Source: Provencibacterium sp.
Lineage (GTDB): Bacteria > Bacillota > Clostridia > Oscillospirales > Ruminococcaceae
Direction of reading: 5' to 3'
Assembly (NCBI GenBank): GCA_022793895.1
Contig: JAAWDS010000046.1
Span: forward strand, 1-64,000
Length of the DNA: 64,000 nucleotides
Part shown: piece after piece, positions 19,055 to 28,199 of the stretch
How positions within the stretch are numbered: the first letter of the stretch is position 1
How the letters are laid out: each line of letters starts with the position of its first letter
The notes under the pieces: model-generated
Seen by the model: the letters and a program-made list of their open reading frames with translations, nothing else
Database searches by the model: none
Told to the model about the DNA's origin: nothing
Program-made: the position numbers and the translations under genes

Positions 19055-20542
19055 TTAGGCTTTCTCCTTCATGCGGGTGGCTTCGACCATCGTCAGCCCG
19101 GTCGAATAATCCAGCTGGCGGGGCTCATAATCGTCCTCGCTTTGGCGGGTGTAGCCGGTGTAGTCCCAGCTCGCCTCGGACGCATCCTTGCGCCACGGAC
19201 GGCGCTCCCAATAGTAACCGCGGAAGGGATCGCGCGTATCGTTCATGTTCTGTAGCAGCCGGTCGTGCAGCCGGTTGCGGATCTCCTTGTAATCCGGGTC
19301 GTCAATCCGGTTGCAGAGCTCATAAGGATCGGCCTCCAGGTCATAGAGCTCATCGGTGGAAAGCAGGTTCACCGAGAGCTTATAGCGCCCGTCAAAGACC
19401 GCGCGCACCGGCTGGAACCCGCCGAATCCGTCATGATCCACCTCATAGCGCCCAAACTCGATAAAGACGCAGTCATCCACCCGCTCGCACTCCCCGCGCA
19501 GTTGGGGAAGCAGGGAGTTTCCGGGAAGGATGGAAGGCTTTTCCGCGCCCATCCATTCCAGGATCGTCGGCGCAAGATCGATGTGGGAAACCGGCATGGC
19601 GTCGGTCCTGCCCGACGGGAGCCCCGGGCCCGAAATAAAGAGCGGGATGCGGGTAATATCGTCATAGGCGGCCGGCCCTTTGGCCCAAAGCTGGTGCCCG
19701 TGCAGGAAGTCGCCATGATCCGAGGTGTAGATAATGAGCGCGTCGGGCGCTTTCTCCTTCGCGGCATCCAGCACACGGCCGATCTGTTCATCGACAAACG
19801 AGTTGCAGCCAAAGAACCAGGGAGCACGGATTTCCAGCGTTTCCGGATCCTGATAGGGATGCCCCTCAGCCCAGACCTTCTGGTAGTCCGGCTTCCCTTC
19901 CAGCGTATCGTAGGCCGCCGGGCTTTTGGGGAAGGTGTAGTCCTGATACATCCGGGAATAGGGGGGCGGGCAGATGAACGGCCCATGCGGCTCGTCGTAG
20001 CTGACGACCAACAGGAAATCCTCATCCGCATGCTTGGTGAGAAAGTCCACCGCCCGGTCGGAGCAGCGGTAGGCATAGGTGAAATCGGGGGTGAAATCAT
20101 GGGTCAGCATGCTTTCGGTGCGCCGGGAGAGATAGCGCTCCTCCTCGGTCAGCTCCTCCAGATAGTTGCGCATGTCATACCAATATTCTGGATCCCAGCC
20201 CTTCGGCGCATGCCCCAGGCCGAAGTAATCCCCGCCGTCCAGGTGCCATTTGCCGATATAGGCGGCATGCGCGCCTAAGCCGCTCACCCGCTCGCCGATG
20301 TGATGGACATTGTTGGCAATTCCGGCCGAGTTGGTCCAGCTCCCGCTGGAATGGGGATACATGCCGGTAAAGATCCCCGCGCGCGCAGGCTGGCAGACCG
20401 GCTGAGTGGTATATGCCCGCTCAAAGCGTACACCGCTACCCGCCAGCCTGTCCAGGCAGGGGGTAGAGAGGCCGGTATCGGCGTTACAGCCCACCATATC
20501 ATACCGCTGCGAATCGGTCATAATGAAAATAACCTTGCTCAT
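19055..20542 (-). CDS. Sulfatase-like hydrolase (Cys-type)
   Basis: 495 aa; FIMTDSQRYDMVGC, CQPAR matching C-x-P-x-R, GKWHLDGGDYFG, YTSDHGDFLHGHQLWAKG. Confidence 0.93.
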   Translation of the reverse strand: MSKVIFIMTDSQRYDMVGCNADTGLSTPCLDRLAGSGVRFERAYTTQPVCQPARAGIFTGMYPHSSGSWTNSAGIANNVHHIGERVSGLGAHAAYIGKWHLDGGDYFGLGHAPKGWDPEYWYDMRNYLEELTEEERYLSRRTESMLTHDFTPDFTYAYRCSDRAVDFLTKHADEDFLLVVSYDEPHGPFICPPPYSRMYQDYTFPKSPAAYDTLEGKPDYQKVWAEGHPYQDPETLEIRAPWFFGCNSFVDEQIGRVLDAAKEKAPDALIIYTSDHGDFLHGHQLWAKGPAAYDDITRIPLFISGPGLPSGRTDAMPVSHIDLAPTILEWMGAEKPSILPGNSLLPQLRGECERVDDCVFIEFGRYEVDHDGFGGFQPVRAVFDGRYKLSVNLLSTDELYDLEADPYELCNRIDDPDYKEIRNRLHDRLLQNMNDTRDPFRGYYWERRPWRKDASEASWDYTGYTRQSEDDYEPRQLDYSTGLTMVEATRMKEKA

Positions 20543-20671
20543 TGCTGCTTCCTCCCGTCTGCGGGCCGTTTGATAACGTCCCTTTTTCTTCTACTATAAC
20601 CTTCCAGCCCGCCGTTGTCAACTCTGTTTAACGGCCGCCCCCAAAACCTCCGCCGGGTGTATCTGAAAACC

Positions 20672-20712
20672 GGGATTGCCCGCAAAATGCAACGCATTTT
20701 GCGGGCAATCCC
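20672..20712. repeat. Perfect 19-bp-stem hairpin between htrA and sulfatase genes
   Basis: GGGATTGCCCGCAAAATGC-AAC-GCATTTTGCGGGCAATCCC. Confidence 0.85.
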
Positions 20713-20742
20713 CTCTCAAATATCTATTCAAACGGCTGTCCT

Positions 20743-21999
20743 TTACGCCTCCTTCGCTTCCGCCGTTTCAGGAATGACCTCTTGCAGCGTGACCGAAAGG
20801 GTCAGGCGTGTACCCTCGCGGCTGACCTCGATCGACAGCCGCTCCCCAGCGCCATGGGCCTTCACCGCCGCGCGCAGCGCATCCGAATCGGTGATCTCGG
20901 TCCCGTCTATCGAGACGATCCGATCGCCCACCTTCATTCCGGCGGCCGCAGCGGCGCTCCCATCCTGCACCTGCGCCACATAGGTCCCCGGCTCGTTCAC
21001 CCGGTAGTAGAGCGCGGTGCGCGCATCCTGCACGTCGACGATGGAAATGCCCAGCTCGCCGCGACCGCCAACATACCCTTGACGGATCAGGTCGTCTACC
21101 ACCGCTTTAGCCTCATTCACCGGAATCGCAAAGCCCAAGCCCTCAACACCGCTGCCGGAGGATTTAGCGACGACAATGCCGATGAGCTCCCCACGGCTGT
21201 TGAACAGGCCGCCGCCCGAATTGCCGGGGTTGATGGCCGCGTTGGTCTGCAACAGGTTCATCGTCTCGCCGTCAATCGTGACCTCGCGATCCAGCGCGCT
21301 GACAATGCCGTTGGTGACGGTCCCGCCCAACTCGCCGAGCGGGTTGCCGATGGCTACCGCTTCCTCGCCGACCTGAAGGGCGTCCGAATCCCCGATAGCG
21401 GCGGCGGACAGGCCCTGGGCCTCAATCTTGAGAACCGCCAGATCGGTCTGCGCGTCGGTTCCAACGAGCGAGGCGTCATAGCGCTCGCCGTTTGCCAGCC
21501 GGACGCTGATGGATTGGGCGTCCTCAACGACATGGTTATTGGTGGCAATGTAACCGTCTGTGGTGAGGATAACGCCGCTGCCTGCCGCCTCGCCTTTCAT
21601 CTGCATCCCCCAGTCGTTGGTGGCCGTCACCTCGGTGCGGATCTCTACCACCGAATCCGACACGGCGTTCACAATCTGGGCGACCGACATCGTTTCCCCC
21701 TGCGCGCCGCCGGACAGAGCCGGACCGGAGGAGAGCGAGGCCGCGGAAGCGTCCGCATCCATCGCAGGCGCGGGGAGGGAAGCCCCCTCCTCTGAAACGC
21801 TTACCCGGTTCATGTTGGCGGCTAGATAACCGCCGCCGAAGCCGGTCAGCGAGGAGAACACGGCGCACACCGCAACGAGCGCGGCAGCCGAAGCGCGCGA
21901 ACGCCCCTTCGGGGATCGCCCTCCTTTTTCCGGCGTGCAGTTCTCTAACGACTGGTCGAGGTTATAAGAATCCTGTTTAAAATCATCATAATAGGTCAT
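20743..21999 (-). CDS. HtrA/DegP-like trypsin-type serine protease with PDZ domain
   Basis: TM anchor, TNNHVVEDAQ, TDLAVLKI, NAAINPGNSGGGLFN catalytic motif, PDZ GMKVGDRIVSIDGTEITDS; start chosen at MTYYDDF with AGGAGGG. Confidence 0.93.
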   Translation of the reverse strand: MTYYDDFKQDSYNLDQSLENCTPEKGGRSPKGRSRASAAALVAVCAVFSSLTGFGGGYLAANMNRVSVSEEGASLPAPAMDADASAASLSSGPALSGGAQGETMSVAQIVNAVSDSVVEIRTEVTATNDWGMQMKGEAAGSGVILTTDGYIATNNHVVEDAQSISVRLANGERYDASLVGTDAQTDLAVLKIEAQGLSAAAIGDSDALQVGEEAVAIGNPLGELGGTVTNGIVSALDREVTIDGETMNLLQTNAAINPGNSGGGLFNSRGELIGIVVAKSSGSGVEGLGFAIPVNEAKAVVDDLIRQGYVGGRGELGISIVDVQDARTALYYRVNEPGTYVAQVQDGSAAAAAGMKVGDRIVSIDGTEITDSDALRAAVKAHGAGERLSIEVSREGTRLTLSVTLQEVIPETAEAKEA

Positions 22000-22184
22000 A
22001 ACCGATCCCTCCTGAATCTCTGTTTGCCTTTGGTTTACAGGACTTAGTATACCGGGCAATTGTAAGGAAGGTTTTAACGGTTATCGATAGAAGGTTGAAT
22101 TTAATTTGAAGAAAATTCGATGATTTTTTGAGAAGAAAACGGCTAAGCTGTGGACTTTTTGTAACGTCGCCTCACTGCCCGGAT

Positions 22185-22751
22185 TCATGCGTTGCAATAC
22201 ATGTCATACACGACGTATCCGCGAATCCCCTTTAAAGAGCCCGGATAGGTTTCCCGGCACATCATGCAGCGCGGCTCCTTGAGCGGAATGCCGCTGGTTG
22301 GGTAGATCCCATAGTCCGAGGAGGTCAAAAAACCAAGGCGGTTGTAAAACCGGTAGTCCCCTTCCACCAGAATCCCCCTATACCCCTTCTCCTTCACCTT
22401 CTCGATCCCCTGCGTCAGCATAGCCGTTCCAATCCCCTGCCTGAAAAAACCGGCATGCACGGCCACCGGGGCCATCAGGACCAGATCCTCCGCCGCAGAG
22501 CTCCGTTCCCCGCCCTCCCGGCCGGACGACAGCGGAAACCGCGAAAACAAGAAATGGCCGACTATCTGTCCTTCCCCTTCCGCAACGAAGGACAGCTCCG
22601 GAAGGTAGTAGCCCGATTCCCGGATCTCTTCCACCAGGGCGAGGACGTCCGTTCCATCGGAATAATCGGTTCCCTCACGGAAGGAGCGCAGAATGAGCGA
22701 GATGATCGCCGGATAATCCTTTGGCGTTTCCTGTCGAATGGTAATATTCAT
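22185..22751 (-). CDS. GNAT family N-acetyltransferase
   Basis: 188 aa; MNITIRQETPKDYPAI, APVAVHAGFFRQGIGTAMLTQGIEKVKEKGYRGILVEGDYRFYNRLGF. Confidence 0.9.
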   Translation of the reverse strand: MNITIRQETPKDYPAIISLILRSFREGTDYSDGTDVLALVEEIRESGYYLPELSFVAEGEGQIVGHFLFSRFPLSSGREGGERSSAAEDLVLMAPVAVHAGFFRQGIGTAMLTQGIEKVKEKGYRGILVEGDYRFYNRLGFLTSSDYGIYPTSGIPLKEPRCMMCRETYPGSLKGIRGYVVYDMYCNA

Positions 22752-22929
22752 GTTACAATATCCTCCTTGTAAATAAAGAAAGCAATCTCCGTCCCTAAAG
22801 AGCGCGCTTTAGGGAGGGGATAAGGCGTGCTGGAAACTGTCTCTACCACATGCCTATCCTCCTACCAAACGGCCATTTTCGTAGTTATTCATCCAGCTTA
22901 TACAAATTGTATTGTTTTTTGCAAAAACT

Positions 22930-22971
22930 CCGGCCCGGCAGAGAGGAGGCGGCTCTCCTCTGCCGGGCCGG
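22930..22971 (-). terminator. Terminator of the alpha-mannosidase gene
   Basis: CCGGCCCGGCAGAG...CTCTGCCGGGCCGG with GTTTTTGC following on the minus strand. Confidence 0.75.
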
Positions 22972-22982
22972 GATAAATGCGG

Positions 22983-25900
22983 TCAGCTCAACCGCAGGGT
23001 GACGACCTGGAAGGGCTTGAAGTGCAGCCGCACCCGGTTGTTTCCGGCCGGAAGGGCTTCGAGGATCTCCTCGTTCATCCGGCAGAGGGCGGCCGCCTTC
23101 AAGGGATCGGGGAAGGTAAATTCCGCGGTGCAGTCGCCGCCCTTCGACTCATAGAGCCGGGCAATCAGTCCCTGCCCATCCTCGGCGCGCTTCACCGTGT
23201 CGAGGATGACGGCAGGATTGGAAACGGCAAAATAGCTCTCGCTCGCCTTCCCGCCGCAGGCGGCCGTAACGGGCACATTCAGCTCATACCCCTGGCGGAC
23301 AACATCCGCCCCGCCGAACGGGCCTTCCCAGGCGGTAAACGCATAGAGGAAATGATGAACGCGGTTGTCCGCCCGCATCTCCGGGGCGGCCGGGGCGCGC
23401 AGCAGCGTCAAATTAATGGCGTTTTCCAGCATGCTGACGCCATATTTGCAATCGTTGAGGACGGCGGCCCCATGGGTCGGATCGCACAGGGCGGTGTATT
23501 TGTGGTTGCAGACCTCGAAGCGATCCTTGTCATAGGCGCGGGAGCGGTGGGTGGGGCGCTTCATGTAGCCAAACTGGATCTCGTTGTAGCCCTCGGCGGC
23601 ATAGACGTCGACCGGGAAGGATACCTTGAGCAGGCGGTGCAGCTCCTTCCAATCCACCGTCGTATCAAATTCCAGGCGGGCGCTGCCCGCCTCCAGCGAA
23701 ATTACCTGGCTCAAGGTGCTGCCGCCCACCGTCTTTTCCACCCGGAGGGCGCAGCGCAACGGGGAATCGGAAACCAGCGTCAGCTTCGCGGCGGGATCCA
23801 GCTCCACCGGCTGCTGCTCATAGGGGCTATCGATATCCCACGCGTCGAAAATGCGCGGCACGTCCTTATAGAGCAAGAAGCGGTTCATCGGCCCGGCGGC
23901 AAATTCACGCCCCGTCTCCTTGAGGACAAAGGAGGTCAGCTCCCCGTTCCCGTCAAGCACGGCGCGGATCCTGCCGTTCTCCAGGACTGCGCCGTCCGCG
24001 TCCAGCGAAACCGAGACGCCGTCCTTCACCGGCGCCGCCTTCTCCGCAGGCAGCAGCACGGTGCAGCCGCAGGAGGGCAGCGGGACCTGCGCAACCGTCT
24101 TGCCGTCCAACGTTCCGCAGGGCAGCGCCTCCCCCTCGGCGGTCTTGGCCGCGCCGCCGAACGAAGCGGGCAGCTCCACCAAGGCGGAGCGCTCCCAGGA
24201 GAGCGAGTTATAGACCGAGAGGCTCTCCCCTTCCCCGCTCAGCGCCGCCCGGCCTTCCTGCGCCAACGCGCCGGCCGCGGCGATGATCTCCTCATGCTGA
24301 ACGGCGGTCTCGTCATAGACCCGGCCAATCGAGGAACCGGGCAGGATATCGTGAAACTGGTTGAGCAGCAGCTTTTTCCAGGCCGCCTCCAGCTCCCCGG
24401 CCGGATAAGTGCCCCGGCCGCGCAGCCCGGCAAGCGCCTGCCAGAGCTCGGCCTCCCGCAGCATAAATTCGCTCTTGCGGTTGCCCCATTTCACGCGGGC
24501 CTGCGAGGTATAAACGCCGCGGTGAGCGGTGAAATAGAGCTCGCCCGTGTAACGGTGGACCGGGCCGCCCTCCGCCTCCAGGTCGCGGAACAGCTGAATG
24601 GGATGGGCCATCTTAAATTTCGGCGCGCCCTCCAGGTTTTCCTGGCGCATGGCGAACTCGATGTAATCGCGGGTCGGGCCGCCGCCGCCGTCCCCATAGC
24701 CATAGGGAAGCAGGAACTTATCCATCTCGTCCTTCTGTACGCGGTTCTCCCACAGCGGCATCAGCTCGGCCGGGTTGGTCTTATAGGTGTAGCTGGTGGG
24801 CAGGAAGGAGACGATCTCCGACCCGTCGTTCCCTCTCCAGGTAAAGTAGTGATAGGGGAACTGCTCGCCCTCATTGTAGGACCAGAAAATCTTCTGGGTA
24901 ACAAGGTATTTCACACCGAAGCCGCCCAAAATCTGCGGCAGCGCGGCGGAATAGCCGAAGGTGTCGGGCAGCCAGAGGATCTCGCAGTCCACGCCGAACT
25001 CCTCTTTGAAGAAGCGCATGCCGTAAAGCAGCTGGCGGATGAGGGACTCGCCGCTGGTCATGTTGGTGTCCGGCTCGACCCACATGGCCCCTTCCACAAT
25101 CCAGCGTCCCTTCCGGGCCGCCTCTTTGATCCGCTCATAGAGCTCCGGATAGTGATCCTTACACATCTGGTAGGTCTGCGGCTGGCTCTGGAGGTATTGA
25201 TAGCCGGGGTAGCGCTCCAGCAGCCGCAGCTGCTGGGCGAAGGTGCGCTCGGTTTTGCGGATGGTCTCCTGGAACGGCCAAAGCCAGACGACGTCGAGAT
25301 GGGAGTTGCCGATCCCATAGAAGGTGGGGGCGCTGTCGCCGTTCTTCGCCTGCATCAAGGGGCGCAGCAGGGCGCGGGCCTTCTGGTAATCCTCCTTCCG
25401 GCGCGCCGCCGGCTGCTCAAAATCAACCGCCAAGGTAAAGTCCTTGAGGCCCTTGGCTATCTTGGCCGCGCGCAGGCTGCCCTCCGAGAGGTTTTCCATG
25501 ATCTCGGTCAGCACAGTGACATCCAGCCAGAGCTGATAGGCTTCCTCATTCCAGACGCCGAAGGTGGAGCGCCCCACCGTGCGGCGCTTTTTCCCCTTCA
25601 GCGGGTCCTCATAAGCGCCGGGCAGGACGGGGCCGACCCCAACCCCGCCGAATTTCCCCTCCGGGAAGTAGTGGCCCGCGTAGCTCTCCAGAAGCAGGGC
25701 ATATTCCTCCCCCGCCTTGGCGCTTTCAGCGAGGATGTTGTCCTGCATGTAGTGGTGCGGGACGGTGACCCATTCCGCGCGGCGGGTGCCGAAGGCTTTG
25801 CCGTTCACGAAAACAGAGGATTCCCCGCCGGGATTGAGATCGAGCACAATGCGCTGCCCCTCGGCCTCCGGCGGAAGGGTAAGGCTGGCCTTCATCCAAG

Positions 25901-26096
25901 CATATTCCCATTCTAAGCCCCACTCGGTTCCCACCGGCATGGGGGAAAAGGGACGGCCGAGCGCCTCCTCCGGGCGCAGCTGATCGCAGGTGATAAACCC
26001 TTCGAAGGCTATCTCCCCCAAGGGATAGTAGAAATCTTCGGTCAAGGCGTGCGTCCAATAACGCAAGCGGTCTTTCCATTCTGCCTGTAGCTTCAT
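22983..26096 (-). CDS. Glycoside hydrolase family 38 alpha-mannosidase
   Basis: GIGNSHLDVVWLWPFQETIRKTERTFAQQLRLLERYPGYQYLQSQPQTY, MWVEPDTNMTSGESLIRQLLYG, LWLPDTFGYSAALPQIL; start chosen at MKLQAEW after TAGGAGGAG. Confidence 0.95.
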   Translation of the reverse strand: MKLQAEWKDRLRYWTHALTEDFYYPLGEIAFEGFITCDQLRPEEALGRPFSPMPVGTEWGLEWEYAWMKASLTLPPEAEGQRIVLDLNPGGESSVFVNGKAFGTRRAEWVTVPHHYMQDNILAESAKAGEEYALLLESYAGHYFPEGKFGGVGVGPVLPGAYEDPLKGKKRRTVGRSTFGVWNEEAYQLWLDVTVLTEIMENLSEGSLRAAKIAKGLKDFTLAVDFEQPAARRKEDYQKARALLRPLMQAKNGDSAPTFYGIGNSHLDVVWLWPFQETIRKTERTFAQQLRLLERYPGYQYLQSQPQTYQMCKDHYPELYERIKEAARKGRWIVEGAMWVEPDTNMTSGESLIRQLLYGMRFFKEEFGVDCEILWLPDTFGYSAALPQILGGFGVKYLVTQKIFWSYNEGEQFPYHYFTWRGNDGSEIVSFLPTSYTYKTNPAELMPLWENRVQKDEMDKFLLPYGYGDGGGGPTRDYIEFAMRQENLEGAPKFKMAHPIQLFRDLEAEGGPVHRYTGELYFTAHRGVYTSQARVKWGNRKSEFMLREAELWQALAGLRGRGTYPAGELEAAWKKLLLNQFHDILPGSSIGRVYDETAVQHEEIIAAAGALAQEGRAALSGEGESLSVYNSLSWERSALVELPASFGGAAKTAEGEALPCGTLDGKTVAQVPLPSCGCTVLLPAEKAAPVKDGVSVSLDADGAVLENGRIRAVLDGNGELTSFVLKETGREFAAGPMNRFLLYKDVPRIFDAWDIDSPYEQQPVELDPAAKLTLVSDSPLRCALRVEKTVGGSTLSQVISLEAGSARLEFDTTVDWKELHRLLKVSFPVDVYAAEGYNEIQFGYMKRPTHRSRAYDKDRFEVCNHKYTALCDPTHGAAVLNDCKYGVSMLENAINLTLLRAPAAPEMRADNRVHHFLYAFTAWEGPFGGADVVRQGYELNVPVTAACGGKASESYFAVSNPAVILDTVKRAEDGQGLIARLYESKGGDCTAEFTFPDPLKAAALCRMNEEILEALPAGNNRVRLHFKPFQVVTLRLS

Positions 26097-26367
26097 AGCG
26101 GCGACTCCTCCTACTATAGTAATCATAGGCGATCCGGGTACGCCGGATCCCTTCCAGGTTTCTACACCGCTATCATGCCACAACGGCGGTTGGTTGTCAA
26201 TGAAGGATTCTCCGGTTATAGCTCCGATCAGACGGTTTTTGAAAATGAGGCCCCCGCGTTTTCCCCGCTTTCCTCATACGCACCGCTTTTTTCCCGAAAG
26301 AGAACCGGCCAAAAAAACACAAAATGAAAATTTTTTCATTCTGTGTTCATAAAATATTTAAAAACGC

Positions 26368-26396
26368 TTGCAATCCGGAGGATTTTTCAATATACT
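26368..26396 (+). promoter_or_regulatory. Sigma-A promoter of the NCS2 permease gene
   Basis: TTGCAA-N17-TATACT; implies an untranslated leader of about 190 nt. Confidence 0.65.
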
Positions 26397-26596
26397 GGTT
26401 GTTGTCAGGATAAAATAAGGAATTTTGTCTTTTTCTGCCTGCGGCCCCAGGCTCGATTGCGGTGGCCGCAGGCAAAGAATTTTTTTGCGCGGGTCTCCCC
26501 CTTTTGTGGAACGGCCGAATGCGCGAAAAGCATCCGCCTGCGGCGGCTATTTCTTATTTTGTCATTCTACACAATCTGAGGAGGGATTTTTACAAC

Positions 26597-27991
26597 ATGC
26601 TGGAACAGTTCTTTCATCTCAAGGAGAACGGCGCCACCGTGCGCACCGAGATCATCGCCGGCATCACCACCTTTGTCACGATGGCCTACATCATCTTCGT
26701 CAACCCGAATATGCTGGCGACCGGCGCGGCGGCCACCGGCAGCGACCAGCAGGCCGTTTTCAACGGCGTGTTCTTCGCCACCTGCATCTCCGCCTTTATC
26801 GGCACAGCCCTGATGGGGCTCCTGGCGCGCATGCCCTTTGCGCAGGCTCCGGGCATGGGGCTCAATGCGTTCTTCACCTTCACCGTTATGATCGGCATGC
26901 AGATCACCTATCCGCAGGCGCTGGCCATCGTCTTTATCTCCGGCTGCCTGTTCATCATCATTACCGTCTTTGGGCTGCGTGAAGCGATTATCCGTGCGAT
27001 TCCCAAAAACATCCGCATCGCTATCAGCGCCGGCATCGGCCTGTTCCTCGCCTTCGTCGGCCTGCAAAACGCCGGCCTGGTGGTGAACAGCGATTCCACC
27101 CTGGTCAACCTGGTCGATTTCTCGAAGATGACCAACGCCGAGATGAGCGCTACCGTCATCGGCGCGGTTATCTCCTTCATCGGCGTTGTCATCATCGCCG
27201 CGCTCGCCAAGCGCGGCATCAAGGGCTCGATTCTTATCGGCATCCTTGCCTGCACGCTGCTGGGCATCCCCTTCGGCATTACCCAGGTTTCCGGCGCGCT
27301 CACCCAGAACCTCGGCCAGCAGTTCTCTGATTTCGTCCATGTTTCGCTCTTCAAGCTGGATTTTGCCGGCCTCTTTGGCAACTCGACCGGCGTTGTGGAG
27401 ACCGTTTTCACCATTACGATGATCGTCATCTCCTTCTCGCTCGTCGATATGTTTGATACGCTGGGAACCCTGCTGGGGACCGCGCGCAAGGCAGGCATGC
27501 TGGATGACAACGGCGAAATGCCCCGCATGAAGCAGGCGCTGCTCTGCGACGCTATCGCCACCACCTCCGGCGCGCTGTTAGGCACCTCGACGGTGACGAC
27601 CTATGTTGAATCGGCGGCGGGCGTTGCGGAAGGCGGCCGCACCGGCCTCACCTCCTGCACCACCGCTATCCTGATGCTGGCCTGCTGCGTGTTCGCGCCG
27701 GTCGTCGGCATCATTCCCGGCGCGGCGACCGCTCCGGCGCTGATCTATGTCGGCGGGCTGATGATCTCCTCCATCAAGGATCTGGATACCGACGATATGT
27801 CGGAAGCTATCCCGGCTTTCCTGTGCATCGCGCTCATGCCGCTGACCTACTCGATCGCCAACGGCATCGCCTTCGCGCTGATCTCCTATGTGCTGATTAA
27901 GCTCATCTCCGGCCAGCTCAAGGATATCCGCATCTTCACCGTGGTTCTCAGCGTGCTCTTTGTGCTGCGCTATCTGCTTATGTCGCTGTAA
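26597..27991 (+). CDS. NCS2-type (AzgA-like) nucleobase permease
   Basis: 464 aa; TVRTEIIAGITTFVTMAYIIFVNPNML, APGMGLNAFFTFTV, GTSTVTTYVESAAGVAEGGRTGLT; start chosen at MLEQFFHLKENG after GAGGAGGG. Confidence 0.95.
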   Translation: MLEQFFHLKENGATVRTEIIAGITTFVTMAYIIFVNPNMLATGAAATGSDQQAVFNGVFFATCISAFIGTALMGLLARMPFAQAPGMGLNAFFTFTVMIGMQITYPQALAIVFISGCLFIIITVFGLREAIIRAIPKNIRIAISAGIGLFLAFVGLQNAGLVVNSDSTLVNLVDFSKMTNAEMSATVIGAVISFIGVVIIAALAKRGIKGSILIGILACTLLGIPFGITQVSGALTQNLGQQFSDFVHVSLFKLDFAGLFGNSTGVVETVFTITMIVISFSLVDMFDTLGTLLGTARKAGMLDDNGEMPRMKQALLCDAIATTSGALLGTSTVTTYVESAAGVAEGGRTGLTSCTTAILMLACCVFAPVVGIIPGAATAPALIYVGGLMISSIKDLDTDDMSEAIPAFLCIALMPLTYSIANGIAFALISYVLIKLISGQLKDIRIFTVVLSVLFVLRYLLMSL

Positions 27992-28132
27992 AGGCGCCGT
28001 TTTCAAAAATTTCTTTTTCTATTCATGCGTTTCTCACCGTTTTATCACAAAGAGCGGGTATACTCTAAACCGTACCCCGGACGGATGGGGTTCGCGCCAA
28101 GCGTTCTTCTTCTCTTCATACTTCATTATACG

Positions 28133-28165
28133 GCAAAACGGGCGGCTTTTAGCCGTCCGTTTTGC
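28133..28165 (-). terminator. Hairpin downstream of the histidine kinase gene
   Basis: GCAAAACGGgCGGCT-ttt-AGCCGtCCGTTTTGC. Confidence 0.55.
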
Positions 28166-28199
28166 TGTTCCCTATTTCTTCCCTACAAAGCAAATCCCC

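Noticed and set aside
22977-25916. 979-aa plus-strand ORF
   Set aside because: Exact antisense of the GH38 alpha-mannosidase, which has clear family motifs. The open frame is an artefact of high GC at third positions.
26397-26596. Known purine riboswitch upstream of the NCS2 permease
   Set aside because: I could not find the conserved purine-aptamer loops or junction sequences, so I report only an uncharacterised leader.
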